Of a DNA stretch of 64,000 nucleotides, positions 20,917 through 32,996 are shown piece by piece. The position numbers and the translations under genes are program-made. Positions within the stretch are counted from its first letter, which is position 1. Every line of letters begins with the position of its first letter. Below the pieces are notes generated by a model. That model made no database searches and was not told the DNA's origin. It saw only the letters and a program-made list of their open reading frames with translations. Source of the DNA: Anastrepha obliqua (taxonomy: Eukaryota; Arthropoda; Insecta; Diptera; Tephritidae); NCBI RefSeq assembly GCF_027943255.1, contig NC_072896.1, positions 121,365,879 through 121,429,878 on the forward strand. The letters run 5' to 3'.

Positions 20917-21236
20917 ATATGATATATATAATTGGCCCTTACACCCTTTTTGGGTATTTTGGCCGAGCTCTTCCTCCTATTTGTGGTGTGCGTCTTGATG
21001 TTGTTCCACAAATGGAGGGGCCTACAGTTTCAAGCCGACTCCCAACGGCAGATATTTTTCTGAGCAGCTTTTTTATGACAGAAATACACTCGGAGGCTTG
21101 CCATTGTCTGTCGAGGGGCGACCGCTATTAGAAAAAACTCTTTCTTCATTTTGGTCTTTCACCGAGATTCGAACCTACGTTTTCAATGAACTCCGAATGG
21201 TAGTTACGCACCAACCCATTCGGCTACGGCGGCGTA
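20917..21236 (-). repeat. tRNA-derived SINE, family A, full length
   Basis: On the minus strand: a tRNA-like head (21165-21236) beginning GCCGCCGTAGCCGAATGGGT with B box GGTTCGAATCTC, then a body with AGCGGTCGCCCCTCG, CCTCCGAGTG, GTCGGCTTGAAACTGTAGG, TTTGTGGAACAACATCAAG and GGAAGAGCTCGGCC, and a TA-rich tail. Further copies of this family in the window are at 19436, 35872, 36436, 37770 and 48388. The open frame 20919-21131 across it is not a gene. Confidence 0.8.
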
Positions 21237-22515
21237 TTAATATAATATAAATAATAAAATAGGGGATTAATTAAGATCGATCTGATCATTTTATAATATA
21301 CGGGAAAGTACAATACAATTTTGCCATGTGAGTTCAATGGCAATTTTGAAAGCCTAAAGGAGTATTATTAAGAAAATTTTTTTTGTTTGGAAATCCTAAT
21401 ACATATATGTTATTTATATAAAATTCGCGATAAGCACACGGTATTTTTTATATGAATAAAATGCGCAACACCGTCAAGGAAAAAAGTTTATAAAAATAAT
21501 TGGAGTTTTGTAGCAACTTCAAATTTGCACTTTGTTATTTAAAATTTACTAAACTACAAAACTGCATACCAAAAATCTTGTTAGACATTTCAATTAAAAC
21601 CATAGAATCTGAATGAAAAGCTGGTAGAATTTTTCTAATTTTTCCTTCCTTCATTAACATCGATATTTATGCATGCACGAACTGACTGTTTGGCGTATTT
21701 TGCCTGTAGACATGAACGCTTATGGTAAACATTTAAATGATGCCATTCTCACATAAAATTCTTAAGAGCCGTATACCGAATAAAACTTGTAAACCCTGAA
21801 AGAATTTAAATTTTTACATGTTTTATAGTATTTTAAAACAACCACTCGATGTTTGCTCCATATTTTCTACAATATTTTGAAATTTCATTTACACGATTTT
21901 TCTTAGGCGTTGAGCTATTCTTTAACAAAAAAATAATGAATATTAAAAAGAAAAATAGTCGAAATTGGTCCATATGTGGATGTGCTATCAATACTGTTTC
22001 CATTTCTACGTATTCACTGCACGTAATCTTCAAAATGTGCTAAGAGTCAGCTTGCGGATAAAATTGGGCGCAAAAAGAAAGAAAATTGTCATTTCTCGGA
22101 CAATGCCCTAGCAAAAGCTTTAAATAGGCTGAAAAGTACAGTAACTTAAAGGCTCAGTTACGTTCTGGTTCGATTTGGTATCGTAACGTTATAGCCGTCT
22201 TGCCATGAACTGGAATGAAAATCACGGGAAAATTTGGTTCAAAAGGGGGGGGAAACAAATATTGGGTAACTGTTAAAAATCCTATTAATTTAAATTGCGC
22301 TATCTTGTTTGTAATAAAAATAATTAATGTGAGTTTTTTGTGTAACATAACATTTTTTTTTTTTGTTTTTTTGTTGTCAAGTACACCACTCAGGCAATAT
22401 TAAATCCATTATACTGCACTCGGGTTCCCTTTTTAATTTTCTTTAAATCTACCCGAACTCAGGCCCGTCATCAGTCACTTCTGCTTTACGACAGGAGGAT
22501 CTGCGAGAGTCGGTC
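21237..22515. other. no recognised feature
   Basis: 1.3 kb of AT-rich DNA. A run of seven or more G at about 22243-22250 is the only oddity. Confidence 0.5.
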
Positions 22516-22905
22516 AGTTTTGACCATTTGCAGCCTTTTTCAGTATGCCAAGCTCGCTTCTTGGTTGAAATAACCCGTTTGCGAACCGTGGCTTTGATGT
22601 ATGTAGAAGGGTGTACAGAACAGGCTCTGGACCAAAAAAGTTGATCTCAGAGTCCATCCTAACCAAAGAGTCAGAGGTCTTGTTATCTGCGATACCCACA
22701 TGTCTCGGGAACCTTGCTAGCATCAGGATATTAAGTCTACCGATGTAGTTCAACCTGGAATTACTGTAGTCAACTACCCTTGAAGTGATTGGAGGGCTGT
22801 CTAAAGCCATGAGCGGAGCCTTGCTGTCGCTGCAGACACTTACAGATCTGTCTCTACACCTGTTTTCCACATCAAAGTTCATTGCTTCTTGAACATAACA
22901 TTGTA
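22516..22905 (-). pseudogene. RNase H domain of a non-LTR retrotransposon
   Basis: Minus-strand frame: VQEAMNFDVENRCRD, VCSDSKAPLMALDSPPITSR (catalytic Asp), VVDYSNSRLNYIGRLNILML, PRHVGIADNKTSDSLVRMDS (conserved His, Asn, Asp) and FFGPEPVL. It is closely related to the fragment at 41800-42783, which has HVGIAGNETSYSLARMGSEA and the same FGPEPVL. The tryptophan usually preceding PGH is lost and the C-terminal zinc motif is absent. A truncated, inactive copy. Confidence 0.68.
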
Positions 22906-24589
22906 CGCTTAATAAAGCAAAAAATAAAACAGAAATTGTCCCACCAATATTTTTTGGGTCCATTCTTTATTACCATTATAACCAAATGAATTTGCTTCCA
23001 TACTTGTGACTGGTATTGCCTGAAATCATCTACGCTGATAAGATAGGCCGAAACAAATTTATTGACTTTCACAACGAAGACCCAAACTACACTTTTCCGA
23101 GGATTAGTGATGTGTTGAGTTCAAATCTGAATATTTTTTGGCCGCAACAGGATCTTAAAGCAAATCTTTTACATTCTTAACGAATTTTCGTTTCCATTTT
23201 CCTCTCAATTATAAGATATTTTGTTCAGAATCAAATTCAGAAGGTTCAAAAGCTTATGAAAAGTATAATCTGGATCCCAGTTGAAAATCGATGGCGACCT
23301 GTGCAGTCCAGATACAACTTGAAGATCATCGTTCGTAGAGCTATTCACGATATACAACCAAAGTTGTTCCAAAAATTGGTTCAAGAATTCACTTCCTGAC
23401 TGTATTTGATTCAAGTTAGTCTAACGCACCGATTTTAAAAAATCAGTGGCTTCCATACGGAAATCTCTACTGTGAATATTAAAATTTCAGTGTAATTTAT
23501 TTTATATTCAAATCTTCGCCTATCAAAACTTCCTACCTTCTATATGCCTTTACACCCTTTATATGACGGATGTTTCACATAGGCTTAGCTGCTGCTGCTG
23601 CTCCCATTTCAGTTCCAACTTCCGCTCTTGCCTCCCACTGTGCATTTCTTCCTGTGGCAATCTCTGCTGAGATATGCCAGCGTTCTGCATAACGACAAGA
23701 ATACGAAATTCGAATTTTTCTGTATTAAATACACTGTCAGCTGCATAGCAAGAACGATTTGTGGCGTAGCAAGGAGAGCACAACCAACCATTACTCGTAC
23801 GCACCCATGTGAAGGCATGCATATTCATACACGCACACCTACAAACGTACATACATATGCTGGCATACAAACGTGTTGTTGTGTACACAAATTTGTCTGC
23901 AGTTTATCGAAAATTCCGTTTTGCTTAGATTATTTTTGCTATATTTTTATTGAAATTTTACAATTTCCTGTGAGTGCATATCCTTTCAAGCTTGAAATTC
24001 AATTTCGATAACTTTCTGTTTTTTTTTTTTTTTTTGAAAAATTAGAAATTCATTGCAGATAGTTTAAATAACATAAGAAAAATTGTTGCTATCTGGAATA
24101 TTTGATACTAAATATGTCTAAGTAAAGCATCCTTAACACATTTCAATGGCTGAAAATAATTATTTAATGCTAAGCTTTATAGTTGAGAGAAATGCATTTG
24201 TAACAAAATTTAAAGGGTGTCCATTATAAGCAAAGGGCTTCAATAGATTTGAATGAATAAAATTTAGGGTTCGCCCTTACATTCCATAATCTTGTGTGCC
24301 CTGTACTCATCACAGTACTTCATTTAAATCCAGTTCCCGCAATAAGGCTAGGGCTGAGCTGGATTGGGTTGAGCGAATTTGCGTTTCTTCTGGCTACGTT
24401 TGACCGAGATATCTCAACCTTCTCCGTCAAGGAAAAGGTGTATTAGAGTCTCCGGGGATTGGTCGCAGAAACGATAGCAGTCAATGGGTAATATCCCAAT
24501 CATCGGGAGATGATTACACCATCTCCAATAACCTGGCCGTGAGCAGTCACAGCTTATCTCTCTTGAGAAAAAATCTGCAGAACGTTCTC
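22906..24589. other. no recognised gene
   Basis: Contains a GCTGCT run at 23588-23601, CATA/CACA-rich DNA at 23820-23870 and a T run at 24018-24036. Several open frames of 60-130 codons exist across these low-complexity parts, with no motifs. Confidence 0.45.
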
Positions 24590-25019
24590 AATCCATAGAA
24601 AAATGGCAACAGAGATGGGATCTATCAATAAACGAGCGTCGCACCCATGGGCTCATACCTGAAATTGTAACATGGGAAATATGAACCAGTAAACATGGCG
24701 ACGTTGATTTTTATCTAGCGCAGTTTATCATCGGCCACGAATGCTTTCGGTCGTATCGCCATCGTTTTAGGCTAGCAAATAACCCCTACTACCCACACTG
24801 CCCCAACACGATCTAAGATGCAGAACATATTATCTTCCAATGTGATCGTTTTCGAGACGAGCGTCAAGCAGTGGGGGTGCTAGTGGGACTCCCGTTGCAG
24901 GTGAACAATCTGATACCAGCCATGTGTGCATCAATCAATAACTGGAATGCTGTTAAGATATATTCAGCAAAAATAATGAAGTATCTCCGATATGCGGAGT
25001 GGGCGGGTGAAGAGTAGGA
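24590..25019 (+). pseudogene. R1-like ORF2 C-terminus (zinc-binding region)
   Basis: Plus-strand frame: WQQRWDLSINERRTHGLIPE, DFYLAQFIIGHECFRSYRHR, a Cys/His stretch NPYYPHCPNTI followed by a stop, DAEHIIFQCDRFRDER, and NLIPAMCASINNWNAVKIYS ending EWAGEE and TAG. The order 'W..RW...G.WT..LIP', 'FYLTQ..SGHGCFR.Y', 'C..C...DAEH..F.C.R' and 'NW..V' is that of R1-clade elements. Only about 140 residues survive, and no target site can be seen. Confidence 0.6.
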
Positions 25020-26985
25020 AATCTCTAGTAAGGAGGCACTAACTGTTTGACTCACGATGTTATCAAACGGAAACAAGTCGGTACTCACAAATTTTATATC
25101 GCATTCTTCCGATGTTCTTCTTCTTTTGCTTGAAAAAGCCATTGAGACTATCGATGACACAAAACCTCCATATGTCAAAAGGGAAGAACGCAGGAACCAA
25201 CTGTGGTCAATAGACATAAACGCGGCACGGATAGTGAGATAAGAAGACGAGCCTATAACAGGAAACTGGCTACAACTCTGTTGGACTTAGACGTGGGAGA
25301 ATGGAAAAGGTCCACTTAAAGGACGCCGTGCTGGACCCTCCCGAAGTAATGCAGAACGTAGTCGCGGAAAGGGAATCTCCCTAGAAGAGGAGGAGGAATT
25401 GTTTCAGTGACCACACCACAGGATGCTGTAGACGACGGTCGCTGTGAGTGCGAAGGCATTTCGAACCCTACCTCACCCAGAAACAAACAAAAAAAGCTCC
25501 CAACTTTTCTTTTGGGTGGGTTGTGAGTTGTATAACTTCTGGTATTCATCGTTGTAATGTAGACGACTGTTGATGTTATCTATACGGTCAATGGATGCGG
25601 CGTAAGATTTTTCGCTCAGGTTTCAGAAACATAAGAAACGCAAGGCCTAATCGTTGGTTTATAGAGTTTCAGCTTCGTCCGCTTAGAAAGAAACGGGGCA
25701 CCGTGAGCCTTGTGTAGGAAGGAAGACTAACTTCTTCGTCTGGAGCCTCGCACTAATTTCTTGTCTGGATGTTGTGTCCGCAGATATGATAGATCCAAGA
25801 TATTGGAATTTGAATACTTTACTTGAATGCTATTGTGTCAGTTTCCTCATCGCTAGACTCTTCTTTATAAGATTTATTTAAGTCCCGAGCTAAAGTGCTA
25901 TCGAGATGGATGGAAAATTCACAGCTCATTAGGAATAGATTTTGTTTCAATTAAGTATCCTTTTTTAAGTACAAAGTAGATTCGATGAAGACTAATGATG
26001 TGTCTGTGTTATTCCTTTCCAATCATTCCACTCCGTTTCATTATTTATGAAATGTGATTTCATTCAGGTCACCATCTCCCATGGCTTCGCAATAGCGAAT
26101 TCAGTCTACCCAGCCATCTAAGGTCTTACTATTAGCTCTGAGCTCTAATAGTTGCTCGGACTGAGGCCTTTTCTTCAATAGCCAGTTAAACTGATCACGA
26201 GAAAATGCAACTCATAAGAAGTATTTCACGATATCAAAACCCAGCTTAAGGGTGACTAATAAATTCTACTGGCTTAAGTAAAATTATCGAATGTAGCACG
26301 CGAAGTATCCTTTATTTAGTGTGCCATCACACCAACTCTTAAGGTAGCGGAAAGTCATACTTTCTATTTCAGTTAGCAGAGAGTGGATATCAGGAATCAA
26401 ATAAGCAAATGCGACCGATCTAGAACACCCAACAGATGCGTTATTCAAAGAAGCCATTTTGAAACAGATCTCCTGTGGAGGTGAGTGTATTCACGAACAG
26501 ACGACAAGCAGGAACGCCTGAGGTAAGGTCTGAAGATGAACCTAAACATCGATGTCGAGGAACGATATTGCAACTTTACGATGTTCCATTGGTCACGAAG
26601 TAATGGGGGTTATTGATAGCATGTAATCCCCATAGGCAATTAAGAGAACAACTTAAGGAGATGTACCGCATGTGTCTAAAAGGCATAAAAGGGAGTCTTC
26701 TTTTGATGAAATGCTTTTAGCAGTCCTAGGGTCGAATAAGCGGAGAGAGGGCTAGTGGGAACATGCCCCATATACAACTGGTGTAACGACATCTTTGATG
26801 ATTCTTCTGACATTTTCGATTTAACCTCCTCTGGAAAAAAAGAACACTATACATTGACGAAAATGGTACTTGCAGCGACATAACCTCAATAGTTAACCGC
26901 TAATGCTACCAATACACAAACTGATGCTCTCTAAAGTTGTATTGATCTCTGGACAATCATAGCACCAAATATGGTGACTTATAAA
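25020..26985. other. no recognised feature
   Basis: Nearly 2 kb. Some of it may be the 3' untranslated region of the R1-like fragment, but I see no motif, terminal repeat or tandem array. Confidence 0.45.
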
Positions 26986-26989
26986 GAGG

Positions 26990-27362
26990 AAGGTATGCCG
27001 TTAATAGTGAAAAATAACATCAGCCAAACGACCACCACGACCACGCTTACAGGACAATATCCTTTTCATGAAATTTTCCATAACCGAATTGCAAAGTAGT
27101 TGCCCTATGTCCTCGAAAGCCTCACAAATTCCATCTTTGAGGTCTTGAATCGGCCCTGGGCTGTTGCCTCTTTCACGTGACCCTAAAGAAAAAAGTCACA
27201 AGGTGTTAAATCACAAGATCTCGGTGGCCAATTGTGATCACCTCTTCGAGAGATAACACGGTCCGGAAACTTTTCCCGTAAAAGGTCAATGGTTTCGTTG
27301 CTTGTGTGGCACGTAGCGCCATCTTGTTGAAAATAAAGGCTTTCCATGAGTAACAGCACCAC
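26990..27362 (-). pseudogene. rosa-like (DD41D) transposase, C-terminal fragment
   Basis: Minus-strand frame from 27362: MESLYFQQDGATCHTSNETI, DLLREKFPDRVISRRG, NWPPRSCDLTPCDFFL, then TAG in place of the usual Trp and GHVKE. A shifted frame continues IQDLKDGICEAFEDIGQLLC and MENFMKRILSCKRGRG. The middle and third Asp are present, separated by 41 residues. The N-terminal half, including the first catalytic Asp, is missing. A different copy from those at 20 kb and 52 kb. Confidence 0.75.
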
Positions 27363-28249
27363 CTGAAATCTAAAATTGGACTCACTAACAATTGAAAAAA
27401 AACAGAAAAAAACCTCTCACAAAAATACCGCACAATTATATTTATGCATCCCATACGTAAAACTTTTGTTATTAAATTCTACAATCAAATATATAAATTT
27501 GTATACAAAAGTATTGCAACATTTATTACCCACACACACCGCCAGTTCATTAATATTCCAACATAGGAATGCTAGAAATAACAATAAGCAATATACGCAA
27601 TCTCAAGCAAAAACGAATTGAAAATTCTCATTTAGTTGCATATCCTGTTTTGATAAAATTTTAATCTCCTGTTGCATGCAGATGTTTGTAGGCACCGTAC
27701 CACTTACGTAAATGCAGATAATTTTGAGAGACACAAATCCTTCCCCAGTAGGGAGTGTGTACAGTGCAGCGAGTGGGAAAACTAATATTCTTTGAGCAAT
27801 CAAACTAGGCTTAGGGCTTACTAGCCTCAATAAAGACTATAAAAACCGTACTAAATAATTTTAGCGATCATTTTTTGAACTTCTAATTAAAATTTATCTG
27901 TGCTTTAAACATAAGTTTGCTGCTTTAAGTGCCACTTATGCACCCATGTATATTTCCCGTTTCGACAGCGCCAACAGCTTCGTTTGCGTACATAAAACAG
28001 CTGATCGGTGGACTCTTCTTCTACCTTCAGATAACTCCATCCGACTTCTTATTTTCGAAAAGCTTTTTATGCTACGCAATTAAATCCGCCAGCACTACCA
28101 CCTCTCCGATTTTGTTCTTCCTCTGTTTAACCTGTAAAACTAGTGACTTTTACGTGGTCAACTTTACTTAAAAGTTGTTGTTTTTTGTAGCTTATAAAGA
28201 TTAATGACAGTATTCTACACGAGGAATTCCGTGCCAAGTGAAAAAATTG
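27363..28249. other. no recognised feature
   Basis: AT-rich spacer with no motifs before the T-rich repeat block. Confidence 0.45.
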
Positions 28250-29532
28250 ATTTATTTGTAGGCTTCATAAGAAGTAAAGTAAATTTTGAAAAAAAAAGTA
28301 CTTTGAAATTTGCTGAAATGCTGAAAATTTCGATAGAGGACTTATTTAAGTAAAATATCTTTGGTTTTTAGCACTAAAACGAATTTTAATTATTTAGGAT
28401 ACAGTATATGTACTTTAAAAAAGCTTTTAAATTTATTTATTTTTGTTTGTTCACAATTTTTGAGTTTTCTTTTTTTTTATGTTCAAAAATTTTTTGTATT
28501 TTTATGTTCAAAATTTTTCAAAAAAAAATATCTTTAGTTATTTAAAATTAGACAAAATTTAATTACTTAGGATACGGAGTACGTACCTTAAAACAAAAAA
28601 TTTTAGTTTTTTTCTAGCACATTGCTTTTAGAAAATCTTTCAGACATTTTTTCTTTAATTTTATATTCAAAGTTGTTTGGAATTTTTTATTTTTATGTTC
28701 AAAATTATTCTCGGGGGTTTTTTTTTATTCCATGTTGCAAATTTGTGGGACTTAGACTTTTTAAATACTTACTATGTTTACTTTACAATTTTTTATAAAA
28801 ACCATTTTTTTTAGAGAAAATTGAATTAGAAAATAAATTTCAGAAAAAAAATTTTATTTTTATTCTGAACATTTTTTGTATTATTTTTTATTTTTATGTT
28901 AAAAATTTTTTTTTGGGTGTTGTTTTTTTATATGCACAATTTTTTTAGAACATTTTTTATACATTTTTGGTTTTTTATTTTATATTCAAAATTTTTTGAA
29001 AATTTGTTTTTATTTTTTTGTTCAAAATTTTTTGAAGTGGAATATCTTCGGTTTTTAGACAAAATTTTAATTACTTAGGATACAGAGTGCGTATCTTAAA
29101 AAAATTTTTTTTTAATTTTTTGTAGAAAATTGTTTTAATAAAATCTTTCGTTTTAAATTTTATATTCAAAGTTTTTTGGATTTTTTTATTTTTATGTTGA
29201 AATTAATTTTTGAAATTTCATATTTTTTGTTCAAAAGTGTTTTTGGAATTTTTTTTTTATCTCATGTTGCAAATTTTTGGAACTTAGACTTTTTAAATAC
29301 TTATATGTTATATTATGTTACTTCAAAACTCTTTTAAAAAAACCATTTTTTAGAGAAAATTTTATTGGAAAATAATTTTCAGAAAAAATTTTTATTTTTA
29401 TGCTCAACATTTTTTGTATTTTTTTTATTTTTATGTTCGAAATTTTTTTCGGTGTTGTGTTTTTATATTAAAAATTTTTTAGAATTTCGTTATACGGTTT
29501 ATGTTCAAAAATTTGTTTTTATTTCTATGTTC

Positions 29533-30013
29533 GAGAGAACTCCGAAGGCTAACAAAGCCTCAGCTCTCGAATTTGGTGGGTATCCTTACCGGACATTGTC
29601 CGTTAGGTCTTCATGCAGTGAGACTTGGGATTGCCTCAAGTCCGTTCTGTAGAAGCTGTCTTGAGGACGAGGTGGAATCATCTCAACACCTTCTTCTCAG
29701 CTGCCCTGCTCGCGTCTGGCAAAGATTTAGACATCTGGACTCTCATTTTTTCACTACGCCTGCGGATATAGCGTGTCTAAATATCACAAATTTTGTGAAG
29801 TTCATCAATAGCTTGTTGCGGCTAATTACGAACGCAAATCAGCCACCGTCGGCGTCATAGTAAAATACACGGTCATCATCGTCTCTAATCGCAAGGCTCC
29901 TTCTTCCTTACCTTCTCCTTTCTCCTCTCCCCTGTATGGCATCTCAACGGACGAATTTAGAATATTCGTCCAAGTGTGCCCTAAGCTAAGGCAGCCATTT
30001 AACCTAACCTAAC
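29533..30013 (+). mobile_element. RNase H-type non-LTR retrotransposon, 5'-truncated, with target duplication
   Basis: About 480 bp. CTATGTTC precedes it (29525-29532) and follows it (30014-30021). It ends in CCTAA units (29998-30013) instead of poly(A). The T-rich repeat continues on both sides, so the copy inserted into the array. Confidence 0.75.
29535..29860 (+). pseudogene. ORF2 C-terminal zinc-binding region of the RNase H-type element
   Basis: The frame is open from the 5' truncation point: RELRRLTKPQLSNLVGILTG, HCPLGLHAVRLGI, then the Cys-Cys-His-Cys cluster FCRSCLEDEVESSQHLLLSC, PARVWQRFRHLDSHFF and KFINSLLRLI, stop at 29860. The RNase H core and everything upstream are absent. About 150 bp of 3' untranslated sequence follows, with AAGTGTGC and GGCAGCCA shared with 13612-13640. 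Confidence 0.72.
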
Positions 30014-30960
30014 CTATGTTCAAAATTTCTTCGCTTATTTACCATTAAAATAAGATTATAAAGTTGTTTTAGAACATTTTTTAGACATTGTTAGTTTTTA
30101 ATTTTCTATTATTTATGTTGAAAATTTTTTAAAGTGAAATATCTTCAGTTCTTTTAAAATTAGACAAAATTTTAGTAACTTAGGATATAGAGTACATACC
30201 TCAAAAAAAATTTGTTTTTTTCTTTTTTTTAGAAAATTGTTGAAATTTTCGGTTTTTAGTTTTATACTAAACATGTTTTGGAATTTTTTTCTAGTTTTAT
30301 GCTCAAAATTTTCTAAAGTGAAATATCTTCATTCTTTTAACATTAGACACATTTTTTTTATTTAAGAATTTTTTGAAATTTCTTTTATTTTTCTGTTCAA
30401 ATTTTTTAAATTGAAACAGCTTCAGTTTTTTTTAAATTAGACAGAATTTTAATTACCTAAGACGTACTCTGTGTACGTACCTGAAAAAAAAATTTAATTT
30501 TTTTAGAAATGTTTAGTTTTTATTTTTCTATTCAAATTTTTTTGGATTTTTTTTATTTTTATGTTTAAAATTTTTTAATGCGAAATGTCTTCATTTCTTT
30601 TACATTAGACAAATTTTTTTTTTAGTTAAAAATTTTTTGGAATATTTTTTACTTTTAGGTTCAACATTTTTTAAAGTGAAATATCTTCATATTTTCAACA
30701 TTACACAAAATTTAATTATTTAGGATATAAAGTATATGCCTTACAATTTTTTTTTTAAATTGTTTTTTTGTTTTTTTTTAATTTTTTGTTTAGAAAATTG
30801 TTTTTAGTAAATTTGTTAGAATTTTTTGGAATGTTTATTTAATTTTTATGTTAAACATTTTCTGCATTTTTTTATTTTTATGTTCAAAATTGTTTTTGTA
30901 TGATTGTTTTTATTTTTATTTCATATTCCAAATTTTTGAGATACTATATTTTGTCATTTT

Positions 30961-32149
30961 TGAAAAACAGCCCTCTCGCATTTTTCTTTTATATGTAATT
31001 TAATTTCTGCTTCTCCAGTTTACTTCCAATTTTACTCAAGCTCACAAATAAACCTTCTTGCTGAATAATTTTCAACCAAGCTTACTTTTCTACAAGAACA
31101 TTTTGGTCCTACGTAGACCAGTGCTATCTCGCCTGGACCAGTGCTGTCTTCTCTCGATCATTGCAATCTCTCCATGGCCATTTTTCTGCTATTCTTATAA
31201 CGTAAATATGCTTGATCAAAAGATTACTTGTGTCAATATGTCAATATTTCCCTTAATGCACCCTTGTATACATACTTATATATGTGGGTCGGTAATTGAA
31301 TATATTCATATCTTCAAAACATGTACGTTGTGGGGTCTGTTTTTGTAAATTTTGTGCCAATTACAAATGTCCTTTGCGTGTTTAGCGTGTGCTTTCCTGC
31401 CACTGCAATTGGTAATTGTTGTAAATCCTATTTCATAAAAGAGCAAATATATGCATGCACCTGAATTTGTGTCGTATGCATGTGCTTAAAATGTTTTTTT
31501 ACACATAAATTTAGGACGCATATGCATAGACTCAAGCAGTCGTACAAGGAGCTGAAAGCAATAATCTCCAAAACAAGTGATTTCCCAAAGGGTTCTTGAG
31601 TGTTTTTGATAATGGTTGTGGAATATTTGGGCATTATATTTATTTCATTATGGTTGTTAACTTTGTAAAAATGCATGTGTGGCTTGTAGTAGAAACACTG
31701 TGTAACAAAATTCAACTTTTTTTCAAAGTAATTATGTTCCGCCAATATCTTATGGTTGCGAGACCATATAATAATATTTGCCTTATAGAGTTTTTTGGAA
31801 TTTATATCTGCATTTTTACCACTTCTTTGGATGAAATGGCATGCGAAGTCATGAGCTGCTTATATCTGAGGTATAAAATATTTTCAATAGTTTTATGTGT
31901 AATGCTGTCGAAGGTTTTTGTTGCTGGTAGTCACTGAGCTGATAGTCACTGTGGCATAGCGTAAAACTGGTAGGTTGATGGGCTAGCTAGGCTATGAATC
32001 CTCGAGACGGTTTCCTCTTGAAATTAGGCGATTCCCTTGAAAATCCCTGATCTGCTCCAGGAAAAATTGGCTTCACGTCAACTCAGCGAGTCCTAGGTTA
32101 GTGCGCGAACGTGCAAAATTGCGAGCTTCTTTTTGCCAGGGGTAGATCG
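30961..32149. other. no recognised feature
   Basis: AT-rich spacer. Open frames on both strands around 31428-31937 overlap each other and carry no motif. Confidence 0.45.
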
Positions 32150-32695
32150 AAGGCGCTCGAGAGAGTGTCTGAGGCTAACAATTTTATGGGCAGCTATCGA
32201 ATTTTATGGGTACCCTTACCAGACTTGGTATTGCTTCAAGCCATCAGCTGTCTGGCAGAGTTGGGCATAGTGCACTAAATAATTAGTGAAATAAGCGGAT
32301 TTGGTGAATTGAAGATTTAGTGATAATGAAACCCCTATTTTAACTACTACTAAAAATTTGTGATAGTGCAATTTAGTGGTGGTGTAAAATACCCAACCCT
32401 GCTGTCTGGTGGATGAATCGTCTTAGTACTTTTCAGATTCAAACACATTGGCACTTACTTTTCTGCTACACCTTCGACTATAGTAGGTTTTTTTTATATC
32501 AAACACCTGATGAGTTTTATCAGTAGCTTGAAGCAGTTAACTAACGCAATTGCAATTAGTCATTGTTTGATCGTCATGCTCGTGTAATCCAAAGCCAGAA
32601 CTTCCTTTTTTTACTGTTTTACTCTAGAAGAATTTGATTATTTGGCCAAGGAAGATCTTGCATGGACGGCCCTTTAATCTAACCTCACCTAACTG
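32150..32695 (+). mobile_element. RNase H-type non-LTR retrotransposon 3' end, decayed, split by a MITE
   Basis: CTAACAATTTTATGGG and GGGTACCCTTACCAGACTTG resemble the start of the copy at 29533 (CTAACAAAGCCTCAG, GGGTATCCTTACCGGACATT), and the end runs ATCTAACCTCACCTAACT (32672-32690), a decayed version of the CCTAA tail. The interior is interrupted by a hAT-type MITE at 32256-32401. Confidence 0.55.
32256..32401. mobile_element. hAT-type MITE, 146 bp
   Basis: The 8-bp sequence CTGTCTGG stands at 32248-32255 and again at 32402-32409, a perfect target duplication. The ends are inverted: left CAGAGTTGGGCATAGTGCA, right (reverse complement) CAGGGTTGGGTATTTTACA. CAG-start ends with 8-bp duplications are the hAT signature. 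The interior is a TTTAGTG-rich, partly palindromic non-coding stretch. Confidence 0.88.
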
Positions 32696-32996
32696 TTGGA
32701 ATTTCTGTGTTACATAACCAATTTGTTATGTAATGTTTTAAAAGAGAAAAAGTTAAATATTTTTATAGAATCCAACTTCTTCTCGTATAGAGATTTTTAG
32801 CTCATTCAGGAAAAGAAAGAAAAACAAACTTTTAAAACAGATATTTGCCATACATTTTCTATGAATAAAGATATGAATCTTAACCCTCCGTTGGGCACCC
32901 AGGACTGGCCAGATCAAAACAGGATTAAAAAAGTTACACCTTCAGTTGCGCACCTCGCGCCTAGCTGGACCCCTATGTATTTACATGCATTTGCAT
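32696..32996. other. no recognised feature
   Basis: Spacer between two retrotransposon ends. Confidence 0.4.

Larger units (their letters stand above)
28250..30960 (+). repeat. T-rich block of degenerate tandem repeats
   Basis: Recurrent sub-motifs: (A)TTTTTATTTTTATGTTCAAAATTTTT, TTAGACAAAATTTTAATTA followed by TTAGGATA and a variant of AGTACGTACCTTA (at about 28396, 28566, 29074, 30180, 30460 and 30720), and TTAGAAAATTG. The order of sub-motifs is repeated, so this looks like an old satellite-like array and not random low complexity. It is interrupted by a retrotransposon at 29533-30013. Confidence 0.7.

Noticed and set aside
21165..21236. tRNA gene on the minus strand
   Set aside because: It has an A-box-like region and a B box, but the acceptor stem does not pair and the sequence continues into a repeated SINE body. 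It is a SINE head.
22160..22250. Small MITE around the G run
   Set aside because: Local self-complementarity is short and no ends or target duplication were found.
29998..30013. Telomeric TTAGG repeat, suggesting a telomere or telomere-specific retrotransposon
   Set aside because: Only about three units, located exactly at the 3' end of a truncated retrotransposon and replaced by CCTA or CCAA in related copies. It is the element's tail.
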